DNA from: Candidatus Gastranaerophilales bacterium
GTDB lineage: Bacteria > Cyanobacteriota > Vampirovibrionia > Gastranaerophilales > Gastranaerophilaceae
DNA: 62,200 nt
Assembly: GCA_944322785.1 (NCBI GenBank)
Contig: CALUPW010000012.1
Span: forward strand, 1-62,200
Direction: 5' to 3'
Positions 16,851 through 25,986 of this stretch are shown piece after piece. A model generated the notes under the pieces. It ran no database searches, was not told where the DNA came from, and saw only the letters and a program-made list of their open reading frames with translations. Made by a program: the position numbers and the translations under genes. Position 1 is the first letter of the stretch; each line of letters opens with the position of its first letter.

Positions 16851-19800
16851 GCACCCTCCTGTATATCCAGTAGATCTACACGATCAATTGTTCGTCCTTC
16901 ATTTACGATTAATTCTATTTCTTTCTTAGATAAGCCATATAATTTATAGCATAGATTATCTAAAATTTGCCATTTTTTATTTAGTATTTGTCTATATATA
17001 TTTTTCTTAGCACTAATACTTTTTAGATATGTCATTTGTAAATCTGTAATTTCATCCACAATATTAGATAGCACATTGATTAATTCGGGAGATTGTTCTA
17101 AAACTTTAATTGGTAATGGTACTGGATTTAAAAATTGTTTATTAAATTTATAATAACCTCCAGACTGTGGATTTGCTTCCAATTTTGCAAAAACAGAAAA
17201 AATGGTAGAATTTAATATTGCAGTGATAGATTTTGCTACTTCTATATTTGGATTATCTAATGTAATAAAATTTACATTAGAATTGTCCATATACCCAGAA
17301 TTTGCATTTACAAAAGTAGCAATTGTATCCAAGTGGGTCATTGGAACAATTATTTTATTTTTTGAATATGAATCTTGGTTATTTTCTCTTGTAAATGTAT
17401 GCCAATAAATTCCCTCTCTATGTTCTACTTTTTCTTTTATTAAAGTCTCACATTTATTTAAATAATTCTTTGCCAACTTTGGCATTTCATCAAAGGGTAT
17501 TCTATCAACTCCATTTTTATATGGGAATAAACAATATGTTGTCGTGTTTATTTCTTTAAAACAGTATAATTTATCATTTTTTATTAAAGGTTTAACGATA
17601 TCTTTTTCTAATGTAACAGTTTCTCCCAGTCCATTAATGCCTGTTATTGTATTTGCATTAACCTTACAATTTTGAAATTGGTATAATTTTTTCCATAAAA
17701 GCTGTATTCCTACCGATATATTTATACCTTTTGCGGTTTCTATGGTACCACATCTGACTCTTGCATTATTTAAAATTTCTATTAATTCCTTTTTAGCAAA
17801 CGACCAAGTTTTATCCTTAAATTCAGAATTATTGATTGAATCATATTGCATATTTTTATTGTAATAATTTTCTAAATAGGATTTGGCTTGATTTTTATCA
17901 CCTTTGATTAAATTATAGTTTAATTTATTTGATACATTTGATCCAAGTACAATAATTGCAACATATGTTATGCGATTTTCAAATAAATCGGTGGCTTCAA
18001 AATCTATAATTTTAGTAACCTTATCGTAAATTTCATTACGAATATTTGTTCCATAATCTGTTTTAAACCAACGTTTTTGAACAATAAAACTAAGACACCC
18101 ACTCTCTGAAAGTAAAGATTTACATCTTTCAATAAATATGACTGCCAAATCTGCTTTGCCAGAATAACTATTATAATGATCTTTTATATATTTATGCATA
18201 TCCGAGTAATTATTTTTATAGTGCTTCGTCTCAACATACGGAGGATTACCTATAATGTATGTAAAACCATTGTTATGTTCAAAAACTTCTTTAAATCCGT
18301 GTTTTATGTCAAATGGACGAATTTCATCAATTACTTCTACTGGAAGTTCAATATCTATATCAACAAGAGTATTTCCTAACAATATGTTTTTGTGGATATC
18401 TTTTAATATTTGTTTTCCAAATGCACCTACTTCAGTTAATGAGTTAGTATTGTCAATATCGATTAATTTTAATGCTAATGACATTTTTGTTACTTCTACA
18501 GCCATGGCATCATAGTCAACACCGTGAATGCATCGTATAAAAAGCATTTGTTTAGCTTTTATTGTCAAATGATATGAATTATCGATTTTTATATATAATT
18601 CTTTATTTACGATACAGGAATCGTTATGGATAATTTCTACCATTTTTTTTGACAAAATATCAAAGCAATTAATTAAAAATATGCCTGAACCACAGCATGG
18701 GTCTAATATTTTTATATTTAATAATTCATCGATTGTTTTAATATGATCTAAATTAATTGTCTCTCTGCAAAGAGGTTGTACTAAAAAACTTGGAGTTGGG
18801 ATAACTCCATTTGTTTTTACATAATCTGGTTTTAAATTTTCTTGAATTTTTCCCTCAGTGAAGCCTAATTCTTTTGACAAAAAGCCTTCATATATTTTAG
18901 CTATAATATCTGGATGTATTACGTCGAATCTATACGGACTAGGATAATATAATTTATTTATAAATTCTTCGAATATACTATTTTCTAGTACAATATCATC
19001 TAATAAGTGATCTAATGAAAACATTGCACCATCATAGTGTTCATAAAAATCAAAATAGCAACTATGTTTAAATTTTTTCCAAAAACCAGATTTATCTGAG
19101 AGATAGTTTTTCAAAATAAAGATCTGTTCTAATCCACGAGATTCACAAACTCGGATAAAAATTATTCTATCAATAATTATTTGAATAATATAATTTAAAA
19201 AGTTCTTATTCTCAGTAAAAATGGCATTACTTTTTACTAATTGTTCCGCTAAAAGAAATCTAAATTTTGACATGAATTCGGTAAAATTGCTATCTAGGCT
19301 TTGTACCCCTTCCGCTTTTTCAGGTGTATATTCAATTTCAAGATAATTTTTGTATACATTTTCTTTACTGAAGTGAGCGTATATAATGTCAAAATTATCC
19401 AAATATTCTTTATAAGTAAATTTCCGAGTGCCCAATGAAGCATCTTGTTTGATATCCGGAGTAAATGTACAGTCGTAAATAACCAATTGAGAAAAATTCG
19501 ATACGAAAGCACAAGGTACCATTGCAGACCATCCATATGATCTTATTTGAAATGCTACATCTCGATCATTAAATATATCAACTTTTAATGATTTTGCATC
19601 AAGAAACGTTTTTATCTGTTTCCCATTTACGAAAGTATAATCTGGTTTGTTATGCTCTGATTCAATCTTTTCTAATCGTTGTGCCCATTCTCCTACTAAT
19701 TTTTTCTCTTGCAAAATTTCATTGGTTTGCCTTACATCCCATCCAAAAATACCCAAAAACTTATTTAACCATACCCTAATGGTTTCTTCGCTGATTTCTT

Positions 19801-19879
19801 CTAATCTAGAAGTATTGATAAATTCTTCATACTCACAGACTAAAACTTTTAATTTTTCTTTTGCAATATTTTTATCCAT
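16847..19879 (-). CDS. Eco57I-like restriction enzyme/methyltransferase (type IIG-like)
   Basis: 1010 residues. The N-terminal ~170 residues hold a PD-(D/E)XK-type nuclease signature (KPDYTF then FLDAKSLK). Motif I is ILDPCCGSGIFLINC and motif IV is IIGNPPYVETKHYKN, followed by a target-recognition region. This fused nuclease-methylase-specificity plan is typical of type IIG enzymes. It is the first gene of a two-gene operon whose second gene is another methylase. Promoter candidates lie around 19890-19960. Confidence 0.82.
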   Translation of the reverse strand: MDKNIAKEKLKVLVCEYEEFINTSRLEEISEETIRVWLNKFLGIFGWDVRQTNEILQEKKLVGEWAQRLEKIESEHNKPDYTFVNGKQIKTFLDAKSLKVDIFNDRDVAFQIRSYGWSAMVPCAFVSNFSQLVIYDCTFTPDIKQDASLGTRKFTYKEYLDNFDIIYAHFSKENVYKNYLEIEYTPEKAEGVQSLDSNFTEFMSKFRFLLAEQLVKSNAIFTENKNFLNYIIQIIIDRIIFIRVCESRGLEQIFILKNYLSDKSGFWKKFKHSCYFDFYEHYDGAMFSLDHLLDDIVLENSIFEEFINKLYYPSPYRFDVIHPDIIAKIYEGFLSKELGFTEGKIQENLKPDYVKTNGVIPTPSFLVQPLCRETINLDHIKTIDELLNIKILDPCCGSGIFLINCFDILSKKMVEIIHNDSCIVNKELYIKIDNSYHLTIKAKQMLFIRCIHGVDYDAMAVEVTKMSLALKLIDIDNTNSLTEVGAFGKQILKDIHKNILLGNTLVDIDIELPVEVIDEIRPFDIKHGFKEVFEHNNGFTYIIGNPPYVETKHYKNNYSDMHKYIKDHYNSYSGKADLAVIFIERCKSLLSESGCLSFIVQKRWFKTDYGTNIRNEIYDKVTKIIDFEATDLFENRITYVAIIVLGSNVSNKLNYNLIKGDKNQAKSYLENYYNKNMQYDSINNSEFKDKTWSFAKKELIEILNNARVRCGTIETAKGINISVGIQLLWKKLYQFQNCKVNANTITGINGLGETVTLEKDIVKPLIKNDKLYCFKEINTTTYCLFPYKNGVDRIPFDEMPKLAKNYLNKCETLIKEKVEHREGIYWHTFTRENNQDSYSKNKIIVPMTHLDTIATFVNANSGYMDNSNVNFITLDNPNIEVAKSITAILNSTIFSVFAKLEANPQSGGYYKFNKQFLNPVPLPIKVLEQSPELINVLSNIVDEITDLQMTYLKSISAKKNIYRQILNKKWQILDNLCYKLYGLSKKEIELIVNEGRTIDRVDLLDIQEGA

Positions 19880-19995
19880 AGCTTACTGTTATAGTATCAT
19901 GAACATGAGTTATTATCTTATTGTAAAAATATTAACCTAAAACTTGAATATATTTCAATTATGAGAAATGAATACGACACAACAAAGGAGGTCGT

Positions 19996-20229
19996 ATGGA
20001 AAAAGTCGGAATGAATATTACGCCAAAGGAGTTTAAGCAATTAAGTAAGTGGTCGGATAATATTTATAACACTGCCGTCGTTATAGATTATTTTGTAGCA
20101 AATCAGCCGGAAATCGAAGAATGCTACAATCTTGCACCAGTTGTAAAGCAGCTGCGAAATGATGCGGATGTGTTGAATGCATTCTTTATAGACCACGAAA
20201 AAGAAGTTGAAGATTTAAATACCGTTTAA
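19996..20229 (+). CDS. Small acidic hypothetical protein
   Basis: 77 residues, acidic and helical (NITPKEFKQLSKWSDNIYNT, ending EKEVEDLNTV). AAAGGAGGT immediately upstream is an excellent ribosome site. It is divergent from the restriction-modification operon. I do not recognise it. The size, charge and position are compatible with a phage-type or anti-restriction-type small protein, but nothing shows that directly. Confidence 0.6.
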   Translation: MEKVGMNITPKEFKQLSKWSDNIYNTAVVIDYFVANQPEIEECYNLAPVVKQLRNDADVLNAFFIDHEKEVEDLNTV

Positions 20230-20267
20230 AAGGTGTTTAAAAGCCGTTTAAATCATGTTCAAAAAAT
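20224..20267. repeat. Four 11-bp phased direct repeats (GTTTAA-N5)
   Basis: GTTTAA starts at 20224, 20235 and 20246, and a variant GTTCAA at 20257, exactly 11 bp apart. The array begins on the stop codon of the small gene and lies about 90 bp before the next gene. Repeats spaced by one helical turn are typical of protein-binding iterons. Confidence 0.5.
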
Positions 20268-20358
20268 TATTATGTCCAAATGATACGATTTTAGACACAT
20301 ATACTTGATGTTTCCCGCTAAAAGACTGATGAATGGTGTAGCTTGAAAGGAGCACACT

Positions 20359-20571
20359 ATGATTGAAATTGGTAAAAAGTACAGATTGAAGAAGCTCAAA
20401 GGCTGGTTTGAAAAAGATAGCGAAGAATTTAAGGTTTTGTGTTTTGGTGAGCCAAATATTGTCGGATGCGTCGCACCGGATGGTGAAAGATGTGTATTTG
20501 ATAAAGATTTTTTAATTGATCCTGAGAGACCAGACGAGATATACGCAGATATTACAATAACGAAAGGGTAA
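20359..20571 (+). CDS. Small hypothetical protein
   Basis: 70 residues, beta-rich with the look of a small SH3-like barrel (IEIGKKYRLKKLKGWFEK). AAAGGAGCACACT precedes the ATG. It is first in a tight run of three small genes (4-bp gap to the next). Family not recognised. Confidence 0.6.
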   Translation: MIEIGKKYRLKKLKGWFEKDSEEFKVLCFGEPNIVGCVAPDGERCVFDKDFLIDPERPDEIYADITITKG

Positions 20572-20574
20572 ACT

Positions 20575-20775
20575 ATGATTGAAAAAGATTATAAGTTATA
20601 CGGGACAAAGATTTTGAACTTGAAAACACAAGAAATCGGTTTATTGATTTGTTTAAGGGAAAACAAATATGCTGATAAAACAGTCGATTTTGCAACTTGT
20701 GTTGATAAAAACGGAAAACGCTACAACATTGAACTTGATAACATAAGAGGATTTGAAGATGATTTTGAAAAATAA
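20575..20775 (+). CDS. Small hypothetical protein
   Basis: 66 residues with a beta-strand pattern similar to its upstream neighbour (YKLYGTKILNLKTQEIGLLI, then VDKNGKRYNIEL). It follows 3 bp after that gene and overlaps the next by 17 bp, so all three are co-transcribed. Family not recognised. Confidence 0.55.
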   Translation: MIEKDYKLYGTKILNLKTQEIGLLICLRENKYADKTVDFATCVDKNGKRYNIELDNIRGFEDDFEK

Positions 20776-20992
20776 ATTAACGAAAGAAACATTAGATATT
20801 CCGTATTCTGAATTCAGGATAAAGTTTGCAAAAGAAATTCAGGATGCGTTTGAGAGTTATCGCAAAACACAATTAAATAAATACTCTTGGAACTTCAAAG
20901 ATGACAATTCTTTGGAGTTTAATTTTTATTTTGAACTTCATTGGAATTTTAATCACTTTGGGTGTTCTGATTGGTATATAGAAAGACTATAA
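20759..20992 (+). CDS. Small hypothetical protein
   Basis: 77 residues from ATG 20759, eight bases after AAGAGG; a TTG two codons earlier is a weaker start. Rich in aromatic residues at the C-terminus (FNFYFELHWNFNHFGCSDWY). It ends 7 bp before the convergent GHKL gene. Family not recognised. Confidence 0.5.
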   Translation: MILKNKLTKETLDIPYSEFRIKFAKEIQDAFESYRKTQLNKYSWNFKDDNSLEFNFYFELHWNFNHFGCSDWYIERL

Positions 20993-20999
20993 AATCAAA

Positions 21000-23048
21000 T
21001 TAAACAAGATTTAATTTACTAAATAAGATTTTATTTCTATCTTTGGCATCTTGTATCATTTTTTTATATGAGATGATTTCAAAATAGATTCTGTGTGTTT
21101 TGTGAAATCCAAAATATCCAGATTTATCTGGTGCAGGTGTTAGATACCCACTATCTTCTGCTATTTCAATAAGTTTTGGTGTTAGCGTTGATATAATATA
21201 AGCATATATAGGGACGCTATCAGGCAAATTTATAGTTTCTCCATTTTTATCTTTTATTTCAGATTTGCGTAATTCTTTTACATAATCGATTACTTGATCA
21301 ATAGGATTTTCTTCTTTAGTATAATCTTCTCTCTCTGGTCTTTTAAATTCAATTATAGTTGCAGTCGTGATTTTTTCGTTATCAGTAAATAAGAAGGGAT
21401 TATTATATATCAATATATCAGGTCTTTCCTCTGATTCTGAGGTATTGCATTCCATTTTACTTAACTTCTTATCAGAAGCAAGATAATAATGATATGCTAA
21501 TCTCTCATCAATAGTCCATAAATTATGTTTTTCATAATCTACATCATCACTTGTTGTATTCATTGGAAATATAATTTCATGTATAGCTTTTTCTAATGGA
21601 TATTTACCTTCGTTATTTTTCTTTTGAAGTTTCGATAATAACTCCAATATAGCTTTTCTATATGCGACATAATCAGCTAATTTTGATTTTCCTACATCAT
21701 TTATTTGTTCGACATACCCCTTAAAATTTTCTTGAAATTCTTTTAATTCTTGCACATCATCTAATTTTTTAGATAAGCCTGCTAATAATTCACTTGAAGT
21801 TTTTTTAGTATCTCTATTTATTTGATAATATTGGTCATATAATTCCATCTCTAATTTGGTACCACTTGATGTGGGATTTATATTTTCTAGAAAATTTTTA
21901 TATTTATCACTCATTAAAATCCTATATTGAGGACTATTACGATTAATATGATTTTTAATTTTCTTAATTTTCGACTCTTCAATTTTTGTAATTTCAAAAG
22001 ATAAGTCTTTTTTTATTTGCTTTATTGCAAATTCAATAATTGTTTCAGTATTAAGCATAAGAGAAGTATTATCAATATAAAAACTTGATCTATCTCCATT
22101 CAAGGATTGATTTAAGTATTCTCCAGTTAATATAACCTGGTAATAATATCCATTATTATTTTCTTTGAATATACACATAAAATTTGGAATGTAATCTTTC
22201 AAATTTACACTTTTAACTTCCCTATTATCGGCACATAAATGTAATTTATGTATATTTTTTGTACTTGATTTTAATTTTAAATAACACAGTAAAAATTTAT
22301 TATCCTCAATATCAAATCTACTTTCAGTAATTTGCTGGTTTAATAACAGGTCATTAAAATGAGAATTAATATTTATTGAATCAAAATCATCTTCTAATAT
22401 AATTTGAGGGCAAGATTCTTTGTGTAAAAAATAGCACATAAAATGGGTTATTATTTTATTAGCCAGAGATTCTAGTGTAACATTATATAATTTTGCATAC
22501 CTATTTTTTAATTTGCATAAATGTATGATAGTATAACTTTTTTCAAAATTATCAATTTCTTTTTTTGTTAAAAATTTATCATCTACCCCATTATATGTAA
22601 TAGAAAAATCGAAGTTTCTTTGATAAGTTTTATTGTCTTGTATATATTGGCTTTCGATTTTTGCATTATCAAATTCAGCCAGCCAATATAGCCTACCTTC
22701 ACCTTTGCCGCCTCTTAGTTTTTTATATCTGGAATCATAAGTTAAAAAAGATTCAAAATTTTCATCAGTAAAACCAATACCATCATCGTAAATAGTTATT
22801 GTTTTGATATTTTCTTTTTTAAAGTCTTCTGCTTGCATTTCTATTGGCAATTGATTTTCTTCAAAACCTTTTCGGCTTAAGGATATTTTTATTCTTCCAA
22901 TATAATCATTATTATAAACTTTCTTTTTATCATCTATTGCTTGTAAAGAATTGCTTATAGCTTCAAACAATGGCATAAATACATTGAAAGAATCTAAATG
23001 GATTTTTTCAATACGTCTAGCAATATCACTTTTCATTAATGAGGACAT
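21000..23048 (-). CDS. GHKL ATPase fused to a PD-(D/E)XK-type nuclease domain
   Basis: 682 residues. The N-terminal ATPase has the Bergerat-fold motifs: FEAISNSLQAID (N box), IYDDGIGFTDENFESF (G1) and GGKGEGRLYWLAEFD (G2). A middle coiled region follows. The C-terminal ~150 residues hold ERPDILIYNNPF followed by TATIIEFKRPERED, a D-(x)n-E-x-K nuclease motif. This resembles the Hsp90/MORC-like ATPases of bacterial conflict systems. AAGGAG lies six bases before the ATG. It is monocistronic, convergent with the small genes and divergent from the retron. Confidence 0.78.
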   Translation of the reverse strand: MSSLMKSDIARRIEKIHLDSFNVFMPLFEAISNSLQAIDDKKKVYNNDYIGRIKISLSRKGFEENQLPIEMQAEDFKKENIKTITIYDDGIGFTDENFESFLTYDSRYKKLRGGKGEGRLYWLAEFDNAKIESQYIQDNKTYQRNFDFSITYNGVDDKFLTKKEIDNFEKSYTIIHLCKLKNRYAKLYNVTLESLANKIITHFMCYFLHKESCPQIILEDDFDSININSHFNDLLLNQQITESRFDIEDNKFLLCYLKLKSSTKNIHKLHLCADNREVKSVNLKDYIPNFMCIFKENNNGYYYQVILTGEYLNQSLNGDRSSFYIDNTSLMLNTETIIEFAIKQIKKDLSFEITKIEESKIKKIKNHINRNSPQYRILMSDKYKNFLENINPTSSGTKLEMELYDQYYQINRDTKKTSSELLAGLSKKLDDVQELKEFQENFKGYVEQINDVGKSKLADYVAYRKAILELLSKLQKKNNEGKYPLEKAIHEIIFPMNTTSDDVDYEKHNLWTIDERLAYHYYLASDKKLSKMECNTSESEERPDILIYNNPFLFTDNEKITTATIIEFKRPEREDYTKEENPIDQVIDYVKELRKSEIKDKNGETINLPDSVPIYAYIISTLTPKLIEIAEDSGYLTPAPDKSGYFGFHKTHRIYFEIISYKKMIQDAKDRNKILFSKLNLV

Positions 23049-23255
23049 ATAAAACTCCTTTAAGAATTATATGCTAACACAAAAATATTTGAAAAATAAT
23101 AATAGAATATTCGTATATTTACTAAAGCTTTTAATTTATAATAAACGTATATCTAATAAATATTAACTAAAAGTTGAAAATATAAAAACCACTCCTCTAA
23201 ATAATTTTAATACATAAAGGTTTATTTTAACATATTTTCATGATAGCCTTTGATT

Positions 23256-23379
23256 AAGATGCATATGATTAATTAATTTGCGTTGTGTTCCGCAACGAAT
23301 TATGTTAAGGTCTAGGGATTACTTCGTGGTTCCTCGCATTTCGTGGATCCTGCGAATGAGAAATTATCATGTGCATCTT
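23256..23379 (+). ncRNA. Retron msr-msd noncoding RNA
   Basis: A 14-nt repeat a1 (AAGATGCATATGAT, 23256-23269) pairs with a2 (ATCATGTGCATCTT, 23366-23379): 13 Watson-Crick pairs and one G-U. Between them lie an msr-type hairpin (TTGCG at 23278-23282 with CGCAA at 23291-23295) and an msd-type bulged hairpin within about 23329-23362. The RNA ends 13 nt before the ATG of a retron-type reverse transcriptase, the canonical arrangement. The branching guanosine and the exact msd end cannot be fixed by eye. Confidence 0.82.
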
Positions 23380-23392
23380 TTCTAGGGGAAAT

Positions 23393-25093
23393 ATGCTATC
23401 AAAAGAAGATCTGGAACTTAAGGAATTATTTTTTAATATTAAAAATCGTAATGATTTGGCTAATGTACTTGATATAAAGCTTAGTACTTTGACATATTTA
23501 ATTAATGATAAAAGAAAAAACTCTTTATATAAAACTTTTAATATTTCCAAAAGAAATCACTCAAACCGTACTATTGATGCTCCTCAAAAGTCTCTTAAGA
23601 CAATTTTAAAAAAAATAAATTATATTTTGACTTTAGTTTATCCACCCAAACCTTCTGTTCATGGTTTTATTAATTCTAAAATTTTAGATTGTGATAAAAG
23701 GAGCATTATTTCCAATGCTTTACAACATGTAAATAAAAGATTCATTTTAAATATTGATTTAGAGAATTTTTTCCCTTCTATATCCAGAAATAGAATTGCT
23801 GGTTTATTTAGATCAAAGCCATTTAATTTTTCAAAAGATATAGCTAAGGATCTTGCCAATATTTGTACATATAATAATCACTTGCCACAAGGAGCTCCAA
23901 CTTCACCTATTTTATCTAATATGATATGTAGAAAAATGGATAATGAATTGCAAAATTTAGCAAAAGCTTTTAGGTGTACTTATACTCGTTACGCAGATGA
24001 TATAACTTTTTCAACAATGAAAAAGATTTTTCCTCCAGAAATTGCTTTTAATGATATCGAACAAGATAAAATTATTACAAAACTAGGTTGGATTTTAACC
24101 AATATAATATTGCAAAATGGATTTTCAGTTAATGTAAATAAAACGAGATTACAAAATTATACTACAAGACAAGAAGTAACAGGATTAGTTGTTAACAAAA
24201 AAATTAATATACAAAGAAAATATATTAAAAAAATTAGAGCTGTTTTACATGATTGGGAAATGAACGGTATAGATAATGCTGTCAAAAAATATAATATGCA
24301 CGATAAAGATAAGTTAAGTATTTTGAATCCAGAAAGAAAAGCTAGAAAATTCAAACAAGTTATAAGAGGAAAGATAGAGTTCATTGGTAATGTAAGAGGT
24401 AAAAATGATTTTATATATGCTAAATTTTTTAATCAGTACAATAGATTGAGTAAAAAATCAGCAAAGCATATTCCTGAAAATGAAATTGAACAAATAAATG
24501 AATATTTATGGATGTTATATTCTGAGGAAACTTTTATCCAGGGGACTGCATTTTCAATTGAGGACGGAAGAGTAATCACATGTGCTCATTGCATTAGCAA
24601 CGATACTCTTGCATATAAAGTAAATGATCCGGATCAGAAATATAAAATAAAAATATTAAAAAAATTCGATGTTAATACAGGTATTGATATTGCAGTATTA
24701 AACATATTAGATGAAGATAATAGGATAATTAGAGAAAGAGGGTTTAAACTCGGAGATGTTGATAATTTAAAACAATTTGATGAAGTATTATTGGCGGGAT
24801 ATTCTAACTATTCTTTGGATGGCGATACTTCAAAGTTATGCCATCAAGAAATATCTGCATTTAAATACATCCCTTGTAGATATTATTCTAATTCAAGTCA
24901 GAATTTATCTGAAACAATGGTTAAGCGTATCATGGTTCCGTCTTCTATAATGCGTGGTGATAGTGGAGGTCCATTACTTAATAAAAAATATGAAGTTATA
25001 GGTATAATTGCTAAAGGAATAGATGACTCCGGACAGATCAAAGACGATGCGTCTTATGAAATTATTCCAATTACAGCGATTAACATAGAATAA
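23393..25093 (+). CDS. Retron reverse transcriptase fused to a trypsin-like protease
   Basis: 566 residues from ATG 23393, which follows GGGGA; an upstream ATG at 23369 lies inside the a2 repeat and is rejected. The RT carries the retron motifs NALQH (NAxxH, about 108-112) and VTG (about 262-264), plus PQGAPTSP and the catalytic YADD (about 200-203). From about residue 380 comes a chymotrypsin-fold protease: H399 in ITCAHC, D432 in GIDIAVL and S524 in MRGDSGGP, a complete triad. Retrons are phage-defence systems in which the RT-msDNA complex restrains an effector; here the effector is probably the fused protease. Confidence 0.92.
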   Translation: MLSKEDLELKELFFNIKNRNDLANVLDIKLSTLTYLINDKRKNSLYKTFNISKRNHSNRTIDAPQKSLKTILKKINYILTLVYPPKPSVHGFINSKILDCDKRSIISNALQHVNKRFILNIDLENFFPSISRNRIAGLFRSKPFNFSKDIAKDLANICTYNNHLPQGAPTSPILSNMICRKMDNELQNLAKAFRCTYTRYADDITFSTMKKIFPPEIAFNDIEQDKIITKLGWILTNIILQNGFSVNVNKTRLQNYTTRQEVTGLVVNKKINIQRKYIKKIRAVLHDWEMNGIDNAVKKYNMHDKDKLSILNPERKARKFKQVIRGKIEFIGNVRGKNDFIYAKFFNQYNRLSKKSAKHIPENEIEQINEYLWMLYSEETFIQGTAFSIEDGRVITCAHCISNDTLAYKVNDPDQKYKIKILKKFDVNTGIDIAVLNILDEDNRIIRERGFKLGDVDNLKQFDEVLLAGYSNYSLDGDTSKLCHQEISAFKYIPCRYYSNSSQNLSETMVKRIMVPSSIMRGDSGGPLLNKKYEVIGIIAKGIDDSGQIKDDASYEIIPITAINIE

Positions 25094-25094
25094 T

Positions 25095-25436
25095 TTATGT
25101 TATTTGGCGATTTATCCATTCCATAATTACTGGGACAAGGTATTCTTGTTCGGTTTGGGTAAGTTCTCTGTTTTGAGGGAATTTGTGCCATTTTTCTATG
25201 CAGCCACGACAGCAAGTAGCGGTTGCGTGTTGAGCAATAAAAACGGGATGTCCGCACATTGGAGTTTGTTTGCCATCATTCACAGGCACTGCTGGAGCAA
25301 CTCTATCACGAATAAAATCACAGGCATGAGAATGAATCTTATTAAGTCCTTTTTCTTTGATATATTCAAGTTCCTTTGCCCGAAGTTTAAATCTACTCCT
25401 AAATTTTGATTTTGCTAATCTGTCTAAAATATCCAT
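25095..25436 (-). CDS. DUF4186 family protein
   Basis: 113 residues that match DUF4186: FRSRFKLRAKELEYIKEKG, then HSHACDFIRDRVAP, GKQTPMCGHPVFIAQHATAT and CCRGCIEKWH. The conserved His/Cys residues (HxxxC, CGHPVF, CCRGC) suggest metal binding. The function is unknown. It is convergent with the retron gene (1-bp gap) and followed on its own strand by no gene. Confidence 0.88.
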   Translation of the reverse strand: MDILDRLAKSKFRSRFKLRAKELEYIKEKGLNKIHSHACDFIRDRVAPAVPVNDGKQTPMCGHPVFIAQHATATCCRGCIEKWHKFPQNRELTQTEQEYLVPVIMEWINRQIT

Positions 25437-25441
25437 TTATG

Positions 25442-25975
25442 CTATTTCTTACCTTCTCTGCCTAAAATTGGTTTATTTTTTTGCCAAAGACGATCCTCAT
25501 ATAATTGCATATTATTAAAATCCACTACTTCATATATTTCAATTTCTATTTCTTTATTTTTTCACCATTCACTCAAGTGTAATGCATATGTAGATTTTGA
25601 AGTAATGCCGATATGCTGTTTTAGTCTATCTCGGAGCTTTTTAGAACTTCCTACATATAAACATTTACTTTGATTTGAATTGTTATATATTTTTTTACAA
25701 TTTATTCTAAACATTCCAAATCCATCAGCCTTTAATTTCTTTTTTGCAGCTTCAATTTCTTCTATATTTATAGTTTCGTTTGTCCTAATAATATAAATCA
25801 TAGGAATATTATTTTTAACAGTTTTAAGTACCTTGATATTCTCGGATTCATTAGAAGTGTTTATTTTAAGAGTACTGATATATTTTACATTTATATGACT
25901 TTTTATGATTTGTAGCTCATTAATATATTTTTCAACCAATATTTTTAATTCATTATTAATTTCTGTTTGTACCAT
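25442..25975 (-). pseudogene. GIY-YIG-type protein interrupted by an in-frame TGA
   Basis: The open part (25562-25975) encodes 137 residues ending at TGA, with RINCKKIYNN and CLYVGSSKKLRDRLKQHIG, the YIG and catalytic-Arg region. Read through the TGA in the same frame, 39 more residues follow to a TAG at 25442, including EIEIEIYEVVDF, QLYEDRLW and KPILGREGKK, the expected family C-terminus with the catalytic Glu. So a single stop codon splits an otherwise intact gene. Nonsense mutation is the simplest reading; readthrough is possible but unsupported. Confidence 0.8.
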
Positions 25976-25986
25976 AATTTATCCAT

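Noticed and set aside
20224-20267. The 11-bp repeats as a CRISPR array
   Set aside because: Units are far too short, with no spacers of CRISPR size and no cas genes in the window.
23369-23392. Upstream ATG as start of the retron RT
   Set aside because: It lies inside the a2 repeat of the retron RNA; ATG 23393 has a ribosome site outside it.
25442-25564. TGA recoded as an amino acid in this genome
   Set aside because: Core genes such as mutL and coaBC keep full length without internal TGA, and TGA appears as a normal stop elsewhere; only one gene shows it in frame.
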